Position numbers and translations under genes: made by a program. Source: Maribacter sp. (GTDB lineage: Bacteria > Bacteroidota > Bacteroidia > Flavobacteriales > Flavobacteriaceae). Taken from it: DNA of 64,000 nucleotides. The number at the start of each line of letters is the position of its first letter. Position 1 is the first letter of the stretch. The DNA lies in contig PDPR01000010.1 in assembly GCA_002749285.1 (NCBI GenBank), positions 1 to 64,000 on the forward strand, in the 5' to 3' direction. Under the pieces are notes generated by a model. It was not told where the DNA came from. It saw only the letters and a program-made list of their open reading frames with translations, and searched no databases. This document shows positions 27,911 through 37,166 of the stretch, piece by piece.

Positions 27911-28288
27911 ATGAACCCACAAGTCTTCATGGCCTTAAGAATACTTTTCGGCCTATTCGTCCTAGCCTTTGGGCTCAATAAATTTTACAGTTTTATACCT
28001 ATGGACAACAGTGCAATGAGCGAAGCCGCCATGGGATATATGGGAAGTATGGCAAGTTCAAGAACAATGTTTTTGGTAGGGGTTGTTGAAGTTTTGGCGG
28101 GTCTGGCCTTCCTCCTCAACAAATACGGTGCTTTAATGGCCCTTATCCTAATGAGTGTTTCCATCAACGCTGTTCTCTTTCATATCACCTTGGCACCTTC
28201 CACGATAATAGGGTCACTTATTCTTCTTATCCTGAATATTGCCATGTTGATAGGTTATAGGAACAAGTACAGGAACTTACTCAACTAA
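27911..28288 (+). CDS. DoxX-family membrane protein
   Basis: This 125-residue protein has four hydrophobic helices: RILFGLFVLAFGLNKFY, FLVGVVEVLAGLAFLL, ALILMSVSINAVLFHITL and LILLILNIAMLIGY. GLNKFY and the VEVLAGLAFLLNKY segment are typical of DoxX-like proteins. The family is linked to redox processes in some bacteria, but no activity can be assigned here. It lies 162 bases after the A2M gene, in the same direction, and converges on the DUF4136 gene. Confidence 0.88.
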   Translation: MNPQVFMALRILFGLFVLAFGLNKFYSFIPMDNSAMSEAAMGYMGSMASSRTMFLVGVVEVLAGLAFLLNKYGALMALILMSVSINAVLFHITLAPSTIIGSLILLILNIAMLIGYRNKYRNLLN

Positions 28289-28313
28289 TCGTTGCTATTA
28301 CTTAAGTGGAATT

Positions 28314-28847
28314 TCATTTCTTGGGTTTTGGTGGGTACTTCGACAACATTTTCCCCACAATTTCCTGAAGTTCAAGTTCCCGCTCCATCGGAGTGGTTTT
28401 TTCATTAAAGCCACTGCTCGTTTTGGCCTGCCAGAACAATTGTCCGTTTTGGCTATCGACAAAATCGAAAATGATTTCGCGTTGTACTTTGGCCTGTCCG
28501 ACAGGAACACCAACGGAGACACCCCCGCCAATATTTCCTCCAACACCCCCTATACCCAGTCCAACAGTATTATTGTTTCGGGCTTGATAGACCTCACTTT
28601 GGATATTGACAAAAAAATCAGGCTCTTCCGAAAGTAGTAATCCTTTACCTTGCATGGCCACATCAAAAATCCTGATCAATCGTTTTTCTTCCAATCCACC
28701 CAAACCTGTGTCGAGGCCATCGTAATAATCATATGTCGTATAATTGGAGAAATCCGTTCCCTTTTCATAATCGGTCTGCACGCGAACCGCTTGGCAAGAA
28801 GCAGACAAAAGAGCTATCAATAAGAAACAGTATCTATTTTCCATCAT
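28314..28847 (-). CDS. DUF4136-family lipoprotein
   Basis: The 177-residue form starts at the ATG at 28847, which is immediately followed by a second ATG; an upstream in-frame start at 28877 would spoil the signal. The lipobox Cys is residue 18 (LLSASCQAVRV). DYEKGTDFSNYTTYDYYDG follows, the hallmark of DUF4136, where a conserved aromatic-rich strand precedes a small alpha/beta domain. A glycine-rich loop (GLGIGGVGGNIGGGVSVGVP) sits mid-protein. Function is unknown; outer-membrane or periplasmic anchoring is inferred. Confidence 0.9.
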   Translation of the reverse strand: MMENRYCFLLIALLSASCQAVRVQTDYEKGTDFSNYTTYDYYDGLDTGLGGLEEKRLIRIFDVAMQGKGLLLSEEPDFFVNIQSEVYQARNNNTVGLGIGGVGGNIGGGVSVGVPVGQAKVQREIIFDFVDSQNGQLFWQAKTSSGFNEKTTPMERELELQEIVGKMLSKYPPKPKK

Positions 28848-28910
28848 CTTTACTTTACCTAAATGTAAGTAAAACACGGCTTTTATCTAAGGTAAAAGCT
28901 TTAATTTCGA

Positions 28911-29912
28911 TTAACTGTTAAGCATTTTCCATAGTTCATCCTTCAACTCTTGGATGCCAAGCTGGGCAACAGAGGAAATGAACATATACGGAACGTCCTT
29001 AAAATCCTTATCCAGCCCAATCCTCATTTCATCCATCAGTTCGGTATCGAGCATATCACATTTCGAAATGGCCACCAAACGTTCCTTATCCAATAGTTCA
29101 GGATTATATCGCCGTAATTCGTCCAACAGAATCCTATATTCCCTGCTGATATCATCACTATCTACCGGAATCAGGAACAAAAGGGCCGAATTTCGTTCAA
29201 TATGTCTTAAAAAGTAGTGCCCAAGACCCTTTCCTTCCGCGGCACCCTCTATAATACCCGGAATATCGGCCATGACGAAACTTTGAAAATCGCGATACCC
29301 AACAATCCCTAAATTGGGTTTCAATGTGGTAAACTCATAATCCGCTATTTTGGGTTTTGCGGATGTAATGGCCGCCAATAAGGTAGATTTACCCGAATTG
29401 GGAAAACCCACCAAGCCCACATCGGCCAATAACTTCAACTCTATGGTAACATCAATCTCTTGCCCTTTTACACCTGGTTGTGCATAACGGGGCGTTTGGT
29501 TTGTAGCGGTCTTAAAATGCCAATTGCCACGACCTCCCATACCACCTTCAACAAGTATCCTTTCCTCCCCTTCCTCGGTAATCTCGAATAGGATCTCATT
29601 GGTTTCGGTATTTCTGATGACCGTACCCAAGGGAACATCCATATACACATCCTCGCCATCGGCCCCTGAACTTCGGTTTTTACTGCCATGTCCGCCATGA
29701 CCTGCCTTAAAATGATGCTTGAACTTAAAGTGGACCAAGGTCCACAGGTTTTTATTGCCCCGAACGATGACATGGCCACCACGACCGCCATCACCTCCAT
29801 CAGGGCCGCCCTTGGTAATATATTTCTCCCGGTGCAAATGTACGGAACCCTTGCCTCCATTACCAGAAATGGCATGGATCTTCACATAATCAACAAAATT
29901 GCCTTCGGTCAT
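28911..29912 (-). CDS. obgE: GTPase Obg
   Basis: The 333-residue protein has the glycine-rich Obg fold (residues 1-158, with [11 protein letters not shown] and [10 protein letters not shown]). The GTPase domain carries G1 GFPNSGKST at 169-177, a G3 segment [10 protein letters not shown], and SKCD as the G4-like base-specificity motif. It lacks the C-terminal OCT domain, as is usual for the short form. Obg is an essential ribosome-assembly and stress GTPase. It stands 129 bases from hpt-adk on the same strand. Confidence 0.97.
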   Translation of the reverse strand: MTEGNFVDYVKIHAISGNGGKGSVHLHREKYITKGGPDGGDGGRGGHVIVRGNKNLWTLVHFKFKHHFKAGHGGHGSKNRSSGADGEDVYMDVPLGTVIRNTETNEILFEITEEGEERILVEGGMGGRGNWHFKTATNQTPRYAQPGVKGQEIDVTIELKLLADVGLVGFPNSGKSTLLAAITSAKPKIADYEFTTLKPNLGIVGYRDFQSFVMADIPGIIEGAAEGKGLGHYFLRHIERNSALLFLIPVDSDDISREYRILLDELRRYNPELLDKERLVAISKCDMLDTELMDEMRIGLDKDFKDVPYMFISSVAQLGIQELKDELWKMLNS

Positions 29913-30041
29913 TTTTAAATGTATTTACCATTAATTAGTGTGACTTGTACTGGGACAATTTTAGTTTGCCTGTGATCTATTTTCCAAAAAAACAAAGCTT
30001 TTGACCATAATAGAAGAACTATCCATATGGCATTTGCATAC

Positions 30042-31148
30042 CTACAATTCCTCTATTACCTTGCCCAAACGACGGGTAATATCCTCAATGGCACCTACAC
30101 CATTAACACTATGGTATTTGCCCTGGGCTTCATAATAGTCCTTCAGTGGGGCTGTTTTTTGGTTGTATTCCTCGAAACGGTTCCTGATCTTGGACTCATC
30201 CTGATCATCCGTCCTCCCACTGATCTTACCACGCTCCAAAAGACGTTGTATCAACAACTCATCGTCCGCATCGAGGGCAAGGGTAGCATCTATCTTCATA
30301 TCCTTGGTCTCCAGGAATCCATCCAAGGCCTTGGCTTGTGCCACTGTCCTTGGGAAACCATCAAAGATAAACCCACTGGCCTCAGGATGCTTTTCAACCT
30401 CGTCCTGCAACATTTTAATAGTCACCTCATCAGGCACCAGATCACCTTTATCCATATAGGATTTGGCCAGATTCCCCAATTCGGTCCCGTTCTTTATATT
30501 GTAACGGAAAACATCACCCGTTGAAATATGTTTTAAATTATACTGGCCTTTAAGAAATTCGGCCTGTGTACCTTTTCCGGCACCTGGCTTGCCAAAAAGA
30601 ACTAGATTGATCATATGTTTTTCATTTAATTGGTAAACTTCCCTAAGATTACGCCCCAACTCATTATAATCGAGACCATATCCCACAATAAATTTATCTG
30701 GAATATCTATCCCGATATAATCTATCGAATACTCTCCATTATACACTTCGGACTTGTAGAACAAGCTAGCGATCTTATATTCCTTTACATTGATATTATT
30801 GAAGAGATGTACCAGTTCCTTGAGTGTGCGCCCGGAATCTATGATATCCTCTAGAATGATCACGCTCCTTCCCTCCAAATCATCGGGAGGATCCAACAAG
30901 GTCTCGACAATCCCCGTGGAGGTCAGGCCTTGGTATGAGCTTAATTTTATGAACGATACTTCACAAAGGTGCTGATATTCTTTTAAAAAGTCCGCCATGA
31001 ACATAAAGGACCCATTCAATACCCCCACAAAAACAGGTATCCCATCCTTATAATCCACGGCCACCTTTTGGGCAATGGACCTCACTGCTGCAAGAATCCG
31101 CTCTTCACTAAGGAAAGGCTTAAAGTACTTATCGTGTAGTTTTATCAA
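30042..31148 (-). CDS. Fused hypoxanthine phosphoribosyltransferase - adenylate kinase
   Basis: One reading frame carries two complete enzymes. Residues 1-178 are a phosphoribosyltransferase with LNGSFMFMADFL, the PRPP loop EDIIDSGRT (100-108) and DKFIVGYGLDYNELGRNL. From Met179 follows a 190-residue adenylate kinase with P-loop GKPGAGKGTQ (186-195), HISTGDVFR and GFPRTVAQAKAL; its lid is of the short type. No stop separates the domains. I place the start at TTG 31148 (reading MIKLHDKYFKPF) because homologues of the first domain begin there and a TATCTTTG promoter-like box lies just upstream; the alternative ATG at 31211 adds 21 residues. The fusion links purine salvage to AMP/ADP balance. 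NCBI-style annotation would usually call it adenylate kinase. Confidence 0.93.
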   Translation of the reverse strand: MIKLHDKYFKPFLSEERILAAVRSIAQKVAVDYKDGIPVFVGVLNGSFMFMADFLKEYQHLCEVSFIKLSSYQGLTSTGIVETLLDPPDDLEGRSVIILEDIIDSGRTLKELVHLFNNINVKEYKIASLFYKSEVYNGEYSIDYIGIDIPDKFIVGYGLDYNELGRNLREVYQLNEKHMINLVLFGKPGAGKGTQAEFLKGQYNLKHISTGDVFRYNIKNGTELGNLAKSYMDKGDLVPDEVTIKMLQDEVEKHPEASGFIFDGFPRTVAQAKALDGFLETKDMKIDATLALDADDELLIQRLLERGKISGRTDDQDESKIRNRFEEYNQKTAPLKDYYEAQGKYHSVNGVGAIEDITRRLGKVIEEL

Positions 31149-31287
31149 TGGTTTAGGTTTTTTAGGATTACAAAGATACCATTTTGATTTCTCTTTTTGG
31201 ACCACAACCATCCCGTTTTAAGAATTCGATGTATTTTTGTTATCGACACACAACGAACACTAACCCTAACCCCACAAACCAACACAC

Positions 31288-32442
31288 ATGGATTTTTTCT
31301 CATCTGACTTTAAACTAGGCATATTAGGCGGTGGCCAACTAGGTAAAATGATGTTGTATGAAACCCGGAAATTCGATATACACACCAAGGTCATGGATGC
31401 TTCCAAGGACGCCCCCTGCAGAATAGCCTGCGATGCGTTTTTTATCGGCGACCTATTGGATTTTGATGCCGTCTACAATTTCGGGAAGAAGGTCGATGTA
31501 CTGACCATAGAGATTGAGAATGTGAATGTGGATGCACTTGAAAGATTGGAACACGAGGGGGTAAAAGTATATCCGCCTACGGTGGCATTACGTATTGTAC
31601 AGAACAAGGCCAGACAAAAATTGTTCTATATCGACAACGATATCCCAACAGCACCTTTTTCATGCTTTGCCTATGCCAGTGAAATCAAGGATAGCATCGA
31701 AAACAAAAGTCTGTCCTTTCCCTTTGTTTGGAAAAGTGCCCAGTTCGGGTATGACGGCCAAGGGGTGAAGGTCATACGAAACATTGGTGACCTGGAAGGG
31801 CTACCCCCTGGCGAGTGCATTACCGAGGACATGATTCCTTTCAAGAATGAGCTCGCTGTAATCGTGGCCCGGAACACAAAGGGCGATGTTACCACCTACC
31901 CGGTCGTTGAAATGGAATTCCATCCTGAAGCGAACCAGGTCGAATACGTTATATGTCCGGCCCGTATTGATGACAAAGTAGCGGAAAAAGCCAAGGAAAT
32001 CGCACTTAAAGTGTCCGACCATATACAACATGTTGGGCTATTGGCTGTTGAAATGTTCCAGACAACCGAAGATGGGATCTTGGTCAACGAGGTGGCTCCC
32101 AGACCACACAACAGTGGACATTATAGTATTGAGGCCAGCTACACAAATCAATTTGAACAACATATCCGGGCCATTCTGGGACTGCCCTTGGGCAGTACGG
32201 AAAGTAAGGTGGCGGGGATAATGGTGAATCTGGTAGGTGCGGAAGGACATACTGGAAATGTGGTCTACCAAAATATTGAGGACATCTTGAAACTGGATGG
32301 GGTTACCCCCCACATCTATGGCAAAAGAGAGACCAGGCCTTTTCGGAAAATGGGCCATGTTACCATTGTTGACAAGGACCTAAGTAAGGCAAGAGCCATT
32401 GCGCAACAGGTAAAAGAAACCATTAAAGTAATAAGCAAATAG
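31288..32442 (+). CDS. purK: 5-(carboxyamino)imidazole ribonucleotide synthase PurK
   Basis: This 384-residue ATP-grasp enzyme starts with the preATP motif LGILGGGQLGKMMLYE. Further features are VLTIEIENVNV, VWKSAQFGYDGQGVKV, and the metal- and ATP-binding NEVAPRPHNSGHYSIEA. It carboxylates aminoimidazole ribonucleotide with ATP and bicarbonate in de novo purine synthesis, and its product feeds PurE. purE is not adjacent but lies 2.1 kb downstream at 34529, beyond accessory genes. A TATTTTTG box at 31232-31239 lies 49 bases before the ATG. It is divergent from hpt-adk. Confidence 0.97.
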   Translation: MDFFSSDFKLGILGGGQLGKMMLYETRKFDIHTKVMDASKDAPCRIACDAFFIGDLLDFDAVYNFGKKVDVLTIEIENVNVDALERLEHEGVKVYPPTVALRIVQNKARQKLFYIDNDIPTAPFSCFAYASEIKDSIENKSLSFPFVWKSAQFGYDGQGVKVIRNIGDLEGLPPGECITEDMIPFKNELAVIVARNTKGDVTTYPVVEMEFHPEANQVEYVICPARIDDKVAEKAKEIALKVSDHIQHVGLLAVEMFQTTEDGILVNEVAPRPHNSGHYSIEASYTNQFEQHIRAILGLPLGSTESKVAGIMVNLVGAEGHTGNVVYQNIEDILKLDGVTPHIYGKRETRPFRKMGHVTIVDKDLSKARAIAQQVKETIKVISK

Positions 32443-32601
32443 GATTTTTTATGAGGTGCCCAAGCGTTCTTTTTTTCCTTTGCCCACTTGTAGGCCATAA
32501 AACCGAAGATGGGGATATGTGCGGACAGCCCCTAGTCAGGCAATATTTAATGAAACCGATTACAAAATCGTACATAAAGGCTTTTTTACTGACGACCGAT
32601 A

Positions 32602-32745
32602 ATGTTAGGTTTTGACCTAGCTAATGGCAATGGGTTCAAAGTATGGGAATTCCTATTCATGACCTTCTTTTTTGGAATTACCATGTCATTAATATTGGTT
32701 TCCTTTCACAAATACAGACTTAAAAAAATGGAGTCCAAGAAATAA
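32602..32745 (+). CDS. Possible 47-residue single-span membrane protein
   Basis: An ATG ORF at 32602 encodes 47 residues with one hydrophobic segment (FLFMTFFFGITMSLILVSF) flanked by a short polar N-terminus and a Lys-rich C-terminus (HKYRLKKMESKK). This is a plausible small membrane protein with positive-inside topology. There is no homology I recognise. It could be a chance ORF in the 618-base purK-TraB gap. The rest of that gap (32746-32921) shows only AT-rich sequence. Confidence 0.4.
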   Translation: MLGFDLANGNGFKVWEFLFMTFFFGITMSLILVSFHKYRLKKMESKK

Positions 32746-32921
32746 CAGACCAAAATTCAGGTGTAGGCCAAAAGAAAAACATTAAATCAGGATTTAATAA
32801 ATCCGAACTGATAAAAAAGCTTAAAGCGGATCCAATAATCGGAAAAATGAAAATGACGGAAATTGAAAACAACCTTAATCGATTACGGGAAAAACCTTGA
32901 AAATGTGAACCGAATAAAAAA

Positions 32922-33010
32922 CATTGCCCAACAATGACTATGAATAATCACTTGTTACCACCTACTTCTAAAAATCCTTATAGATTTTTAGTTTAGTGCG
33001 TACTTACAAG
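32922..33010. repeat. Nested inverted repeats upstream of the TraB/GumN gene
   Basis: CATTG (32922-32926) and CAATG (32932-32936) flank CCCAA. A larger structure follows: CTTGT (32951-32955) pairs with ACAAG (33006-33010), enclosing a perfect 9-bp stem, CTAAAAATC (32968-32976) with GATTTTTAG (32983-32991). GTTTAACGTTAAAC follows at 33011-33024, itself a palindrome. This resembles the structured spacers around single acquired genes in Bacteroidota. Confidence 0.6.
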
Positions 33011-33060
33011 GTTTAACGTTAAACCACGAGGTTACTCATAGCCCAACCATTCGATGACAT

Positions 33061-33795
33061 ATGAAAAAATATCTATTTTTAATATTATTATTCCTATTAA
33101 ACTCTTGTTCAAAAACAAAAAAGGGAGATTTTGAACTTGGGAATTTATGGAAGGTTACCTCTAAATCAGGAATAGAGTCTTATCTATTCGGAACAGTTCA
33201 TTTATATCCCAAAAATCAGTTAAAGCTCTCTGAAAATGCAATATCAAAGCTTAAAAAATGTAAGGTTTTAGCATTGGAAAGAGATATAACGGATAAACAT
33301 GGACAACAAAAATTCATAAACTTTGAAATGCCTGTATTCTTCACTGAAAACTACAAGGTATTAATTTCAGAATATGGAAATGATTTAGTTTCAATGGAAG
33401 GTCAACTAATTGAAATCGCAAATAACAATGAGATTAAAATATCTGGACTTGAATCAACCGAAGAAATCTTAAGAATTATGACGGATTTAAGTGAAATTGA
33501 ATTTCTCAAAACAGATTTTGAAAAAGATAGAATTATTCAAGTTTACCAACAGACTCTAGAAATGTACAAAAAAGAGCAAATTTTGGCATTTAAGGACAGT
33601 ATGGCATCACAAATGCCAAGAAAAATGGTCGAATTGAGCGTTAACGTAAGGAACAACAACTGGACTGAAGACATAATAAATCTTGTTGAAAAAGAGCCGG
33701 TTTTTATTGCTGTCGGCATGGGACATTTGGGAGGAGAAAATGGACTTCTAAAAATACTTGTTGACAAAGAATATAAATTGGAAAGAATAAAATAA
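33061..33795 (+). CDS. TraB/GumN-family lipoprotein
   Basis: This 244-residue protein has a lipobox Cys at residue 16 (LLNSCSKTKK). GTVH (44-47) and the late GMGHLGGENGLL are the two conserved GX2H-type motifs of the TraB/PrgY/GumN family, whose putative metal-dependent hydrolase fold (Tiki-like) is thought to act outside the cytoplasm. Substrates are unknown. Base composition is much more AT-rich than purK and purE on either side, and structured repeats lie upstream. It was probably acquired as a single-gene unit. Confidence 0.88.
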   Translation: MKKYLFLILLFLLNSCSKTKKGDFELGNLWKVTSKSGIESYLFGTVHLYPKNQLKLSENAISKLKKCKVLALERDITDKHGQQKFINFEMPVFFTENYKVLISEYGNDLVSMEGQLIEIANNNEIKISGLESTEEILRIMTDLSEIEFLKTDFEKDRIIQVYQQTLEMYKKEQILAFKDSMASQMPRKMVELSVNVRNNNWTEDIINLVEKEPVFIAVGMGHLGGENGLLKILVDKEYKLERIK

Positions 33796-33920
33796 AAATA
33801 TACCGCCCAACAAAGAACCGAGATGAAAAACATAAGGCATTTATATTTAACCAAGCAACAAGCCGAAACGAAAGTGCCCCAAAACCCTAGATACACAAAC
33901 CATTGGCAATACATTGGAAG

Positions 33921-34319
33921 ATGACAGAAGTTGATAAAATAGCGTTTATTGAAACAAAAGATGGACAAATCCTCAGTACAAGATCTAAAGGAAAGACGAA
34001 ATACTATATCCCAGGGGGGAAAAGGGAATTAGGGGAAACTGATGAACAGACCCTTATCAGGGAAATATCAGAGGAATTGGATGTGCAGATCAAAAACAAT
34101 ACCATTGAATATGTTGGGACTTTCAAAGCACAATCAGACGGGGCGAAAGAAGGTGTTCTGGTTAAAATGAGCTGTTACAGAGCTGAATACAATGGGATTT
34201 TAAAGCCTACAAGTGAAATTGAGGAAATAAAATGGTTGAATTATAAAGACTTGGATATTATATCCGAAGTAGATAAAAAAATATTCGGATTTCTTAAGGA
34301 AAAAGGGGAACTGGAATAA
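33921..34319 (+). CDS. Nudix hydrolase
   Basis: The protein has 132 residues from the ATG at 33921; an in-frame TTG at 33903 is the alternative. The Nudix box fits perfectly: GKRELGETDEQTL followed by IREISEELDV, with all the consensus Glu/Arg positions kept. It should hydrolyse a nucleoside-diphosphate-linked compound with a divalent metal; the substrate cannot be inferred. It lies in the AT-rich insertion between purK and purE, separated from the TraB gene by 125 bases that contain GCCCAACAA and a repeated CATTGG. Confidence 0.9.
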   Translation: MTEVDKIAFIETKDGQILSTRSKGKTKYYIPGGKRELGETDEQTLIREISEELDVQIKNNTIEYVGTFKAQSDGAKEGVLVKMSCYRAEYNGILKPTSEIEEIKWLNYKDLDIISEVDKKIFGFLKEKGELE

Positions 34320-34528
34320 AAAAGATAAAACAAAATGCAACCTTTTGGCTAAGTTCTTAATCGAAAGTTCAGTACTTTTAATATTCGTACCAACCAAAAC
34401 CGATACGACAACAATACATCACGATCCGAAACCCATACGAAGGCCTAAATATTGCCAATCGAAAAAAACAAGGCAATTATTGAAGTTGACGACAAAATTT
34501 ATACTATTTCAACAAAAAAACAAAAATT

Positions 34529-35017
34529 ATGAGCAAGGTAGCAGTAGTAATGGGAAGCACCAGCGACCTACCGGTAATGCAGGATGCCATTGACATCCTT
34601 AAGGAATTCGACATCGAAGTGGATGTTGATATCGTATCGGCACACCGCACTCCGGAAAAACTTTTTGATTTCAGTAAAAACGCACATAAAAACGGTATTT
34701 CCGTTATAATCGCGGGAGCAGGTGGGGCGGCCCACCTTCCGGGCATGGTCGCCTCAATGTCCCCACTTCCCGTTATCGGAGTACCCGTAAAAAGCAGTAA
34801 TTCGATAGATGGGTGGGATTCCGTACTATCGATCCTTCAAATGCCTAGTGGTGTCCCTGTTGCCACGGTCGCTTTGAACGGGGCCAAAAATGCCGGTATC
34901 CTGGCCGCACAGGTTATAGGCAGTTCCGATAAACGCGTGCTCGACAAAATCATCCTATACAAAGAGGGGCTGAAACAGAAGGTGGTCGAAGGTGCAAAAA
35001 AAGTGAGGGACATTTAG
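34529..35017 (+). CDS. purE: 5-(carboxyamino)imidazole ribonucleotide mutase PurE
   Basis: The 162-residue protein is the class I PurE length. Conserved features are VVMGSTSDLPVMQ near the start, the SAHRTPEKL segment and GAGGAAHLPGMVA. It converts the PurK product to carboxyaminoimidazole ribonucleotide. In many flavobacteria purK, purE and the M3 peptidase gene are adjacent; here the order is kept but about 2 kb of accessory DNA separates purK from purE. The 209-base gap upstream shows no gene. Confidence 0.97.
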   Translation: MSKVAVVMGSTSDLPVMQDAIDILKEFDIEVDVDIVSAHRTPEKLFDFSKNAHKNGISVIIAGAGGAAHLPGMVASMSPLPVIGVPVKSSNSIDGWDSVLSILQMPSGVPVATVALNGAKNAGILAAQVIGSSDKRVLDKIILYKEGLKQKVVEGAKKVRDI

Positions 35018-35025
35018 CAAGGAAC

Positions 35026-35039
35026 AAAAAAAAAAAAAA
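35026..35039. repeat. 14-base poly-A tract upstream of the M3 peptidase
   Basis: Fourteen consecutive A lie between the purE stop and the peptidase ATG, 33 bases before the start. Tracts of this length are prone to slipped-strand length change. Confidence 0.9.
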
Positions 35040-35072
35040 CGATCACACAAATCTATTTTCATACAGAATATA

Positions 35073-37088
35073 ATGAATCCTCTACTTACGCCATTTGATA
35101 CCGCACCATTTTCCAAAATAAAAAACGAGCATTTCAAACCTGCCTTTTTACAGGCAATCGAGGATGCCCGATCGGAGATCGATGCAATAACAAAGAATAC
35201 CGATACACCAACTTTTGGGAACACCATCGAAGCGCTGGAGTTCTCAGGACAACAATTGGACAGGATCTCAAGCGTTTTCTTCAATTTGAATTCGGCAGAG
35301 ACCAACGGGGAAATACAAGAAATCGCCCAAGAAGTATCTCCCCTCCTTTCCGAATTCAGTAACGATATCACCTTGAACGAGGCACTTTTCAAGAGAATAA
35401 AGGCCGTTTATGAGCAAAAGGACAAACTTGGCCTAACCATTGAGCAAGACACCCTGCTCGATAAAAAATACAAAAGTTTTAGCCGTAATGGTGCCAATCT
35501 ACCCGATGATAAAAAGAAACGCCTGCGCGAGATAGATGCCGAGCTCTCCAGATCCAAATTGAAGTTCGGGGAGAATGTCCTGGCCGAGACCAATTCATAC
35601 GAAATGTCCCTTACCGATGAAAATGACCTGGACGGATTGCCGGAAGGCGAAAAGGAAGCTGCGGCCCAACTGGCAAAATCGAAGAACAAAGAAGGGTGGC
35701 TGGTCACCTTGGACTACCCCAGCTATATTCCGTTTATGAAATATGCCAAGAACAGGGAACTCCGAAAAGAACTTTCCCTGGCCTTTGGGAGCAAGGCCTT
35801 TCACAATAACGAATTCGACAATCGGGAAAACGTACTCAAGATAGCCAATCTTCGCCATGAAAGGGCAGTTCTCCTAGGCTATGCATCACACGCACATTTT
35901 GTGTTGGAAGAGCGTATGGCCGAGACACCGGACAAGGTATATGGTTTTTTGAACGAGCTTTTGGCCAAAGCAAAACCCGCAGCCGAAAGGGAATTTAAGC
36001 AATTGGAGGATTTCGCCAAGGAATTGGACGGGATAGACCAGCTACAAAAATGTGATAGTTCTTACTATGCCGAGAAGTTGAAGCAGGACCTTTTTGACCT
36101 TGATGACGAAAAACTAAAACCCTATTTCAAATTGGAAAATGTAATAGCCGGGGTTTTTAAGGTTACCGAGAAATTGTTCGGATTACATTTTACCGAGGTC
36201 TTTGATATTGACACCTACCACGATGAGGTAAAGACATACCGTGTAACCGATGACAAAGGGAACCCTATCTCCTTGTTCTATGCCGACTTTCACCCAAGGG
36301 CAGGCAAGCGCGGTGGTGCATGGATGACATCCTTTAAGCCACAATACATGGAGAACGGGAAGAATGTTCGCCCCCACATCTCAAATGTTTGCAATTTTAC
36401 CCGCTCAACACCGAGCAAACCTTCCTTATTGACCTTTAATGAGGTCACCACCTTATTCCATGAATTCGGCCATGGCCTACATGGGATGCTTGCCAACACC
36501 ACCTACCCTAGCCTTTCGGGTACTTCGGTGTATTGGGACTTTGTAGAGCTACCAAGCCAAATAATGGAAAATTGGTGTTATGAAAAAGAAGCCTTGGAAC
36601 TCTTCGCCACCCATTACGAAACCGGGGAGACCATACCCATGGAATTAATCAACAAGATAAGGGAGTCCGCCACCTTCCACGAAGGTATGGCGACCTTACG
36701 CCAATTGGGCTTTGGGTTTTTGGATATGTCATGGCACGGTGCCGACCCTTCGGGCATCAAAGATGTCAAATCGCACGAAACCAAGGTTTTCAAAAGCACA
36801 CAACTATATCCCGATACTGTCGAAACCTGTATGAGTACGGCCTTTTCCCATATCTTCCAAGGTGGTTACTCCTCGGGCTATTATAGTTATAAGTGGGCCG
36901 AGGTGCTAGATGCCGATGCCTTTGCCTATTTTAAAGAAAAGGGGATTTTTGACAAAGAGGTTGCGACAAAATTCAAGGACAACGTACTGTCCAAGGGCGG
37001 TACCGAAAAACCTATGGTCTTGTACAAACGTTTCAGGGGTGCCGAACCAAAGGTCGAGGCATTGTTGAAAAGAGCTGGGTTATTATAA
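35073..37088 (+). CDS. M3-family metallopeptidase (oligopeptidase A / Dcp type)
   Basis: The 671-residue protein has a long helical N-terminal part. The zinc motif HEFGH is at 463-467, and a downstream Glu ligand lies in WDFVELPSQIMENW. SGYYSYKWAEVLDADAF near the C-terminus shapes the S1' pocket in M3 enzymes. No signal peptide is seen, so it is a cytoplasmic oligopeptidase that degrades short peptides. It follows purE by 55 bases. OpdA-type and dipeptidyl-carboxypeptidase-type activity cannot be separated by reading alone. Confidence 0.95.
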   Translation: MNPLLTPFDTAPFSKIKNEHFKPAFLQAIEDARSEIDAITKNTDTPTFGNTIEALEFSGQQLDRISSVFFNLNSAETNGEIQEIAQEVSPLLSEFSNDITLNEALFKRIKAVYEQKDKLGLTIEQDTLLDKKYKSFSRNGANLPDDKKKRLREIDAELSRSKLKFGENVLAETNSYEMSLTDENDLDGLPEGEKEAAAQLAKSKNKEGWLVTLDYPSYIPFMKYAKNRELRKELSLAFGSKAFHNNEFDNRENVLKIANLRHERAVLLGYASHAHFVLEERMAETPDKVYGFLNELLAKAKPAAEREFKQLEDFAKELDGIDQLQKCDSSYYAEKLKQDLFDLDDEKLKPYFKLENVIAGVFKVTEKLFGLHFTEVFDIDTYHDEVKTYRVTDDKGNPISLFYADFHPRAGKRGGAWMTSFKPQYMENGKNVRPHISNVCNFTRSTPSKPSLLTFNEVTTLFHEFGHGLHGMLANTTYPSLSGTSVYWDFVELPSQIMENWCYEKEALELFATHYETGETIPMELINKIRESATFHEGMATLRQLGFGFLDMSWHGADPSGIKDVKSHETKVFKSTQLYPDTVETCMSTAFSHIFQGGYSSGYYSYKWAEVLDADAFAYFKEKGIFDKEVATKFKDNVLSKGGTEKPMVLYKRFRGAEPKVEALLKRAGLL

Positions 37089-37166
37089 CAACCTAGGGAA
37101 CAACACTTGATGGCTTCCTATAATTCGTTGGGAAACCAAGAAAGTCCTTGACCTTCAGAACGGGCC

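Noticed and set aside
30027..30524. 165-codon open frame antisense to hpt-adk
   Set aside because: It is a shadow of the adenylate kinase frame; the translation has no recognisable family and the true gene is certain.
32922..33024. A true integron attC site
   Set aside because: GCCCAAC and GTTAAAC fit the R-box consensus loosely, but no integrase gene or array of cassettes is in the window, so only a resemblance is claimed.
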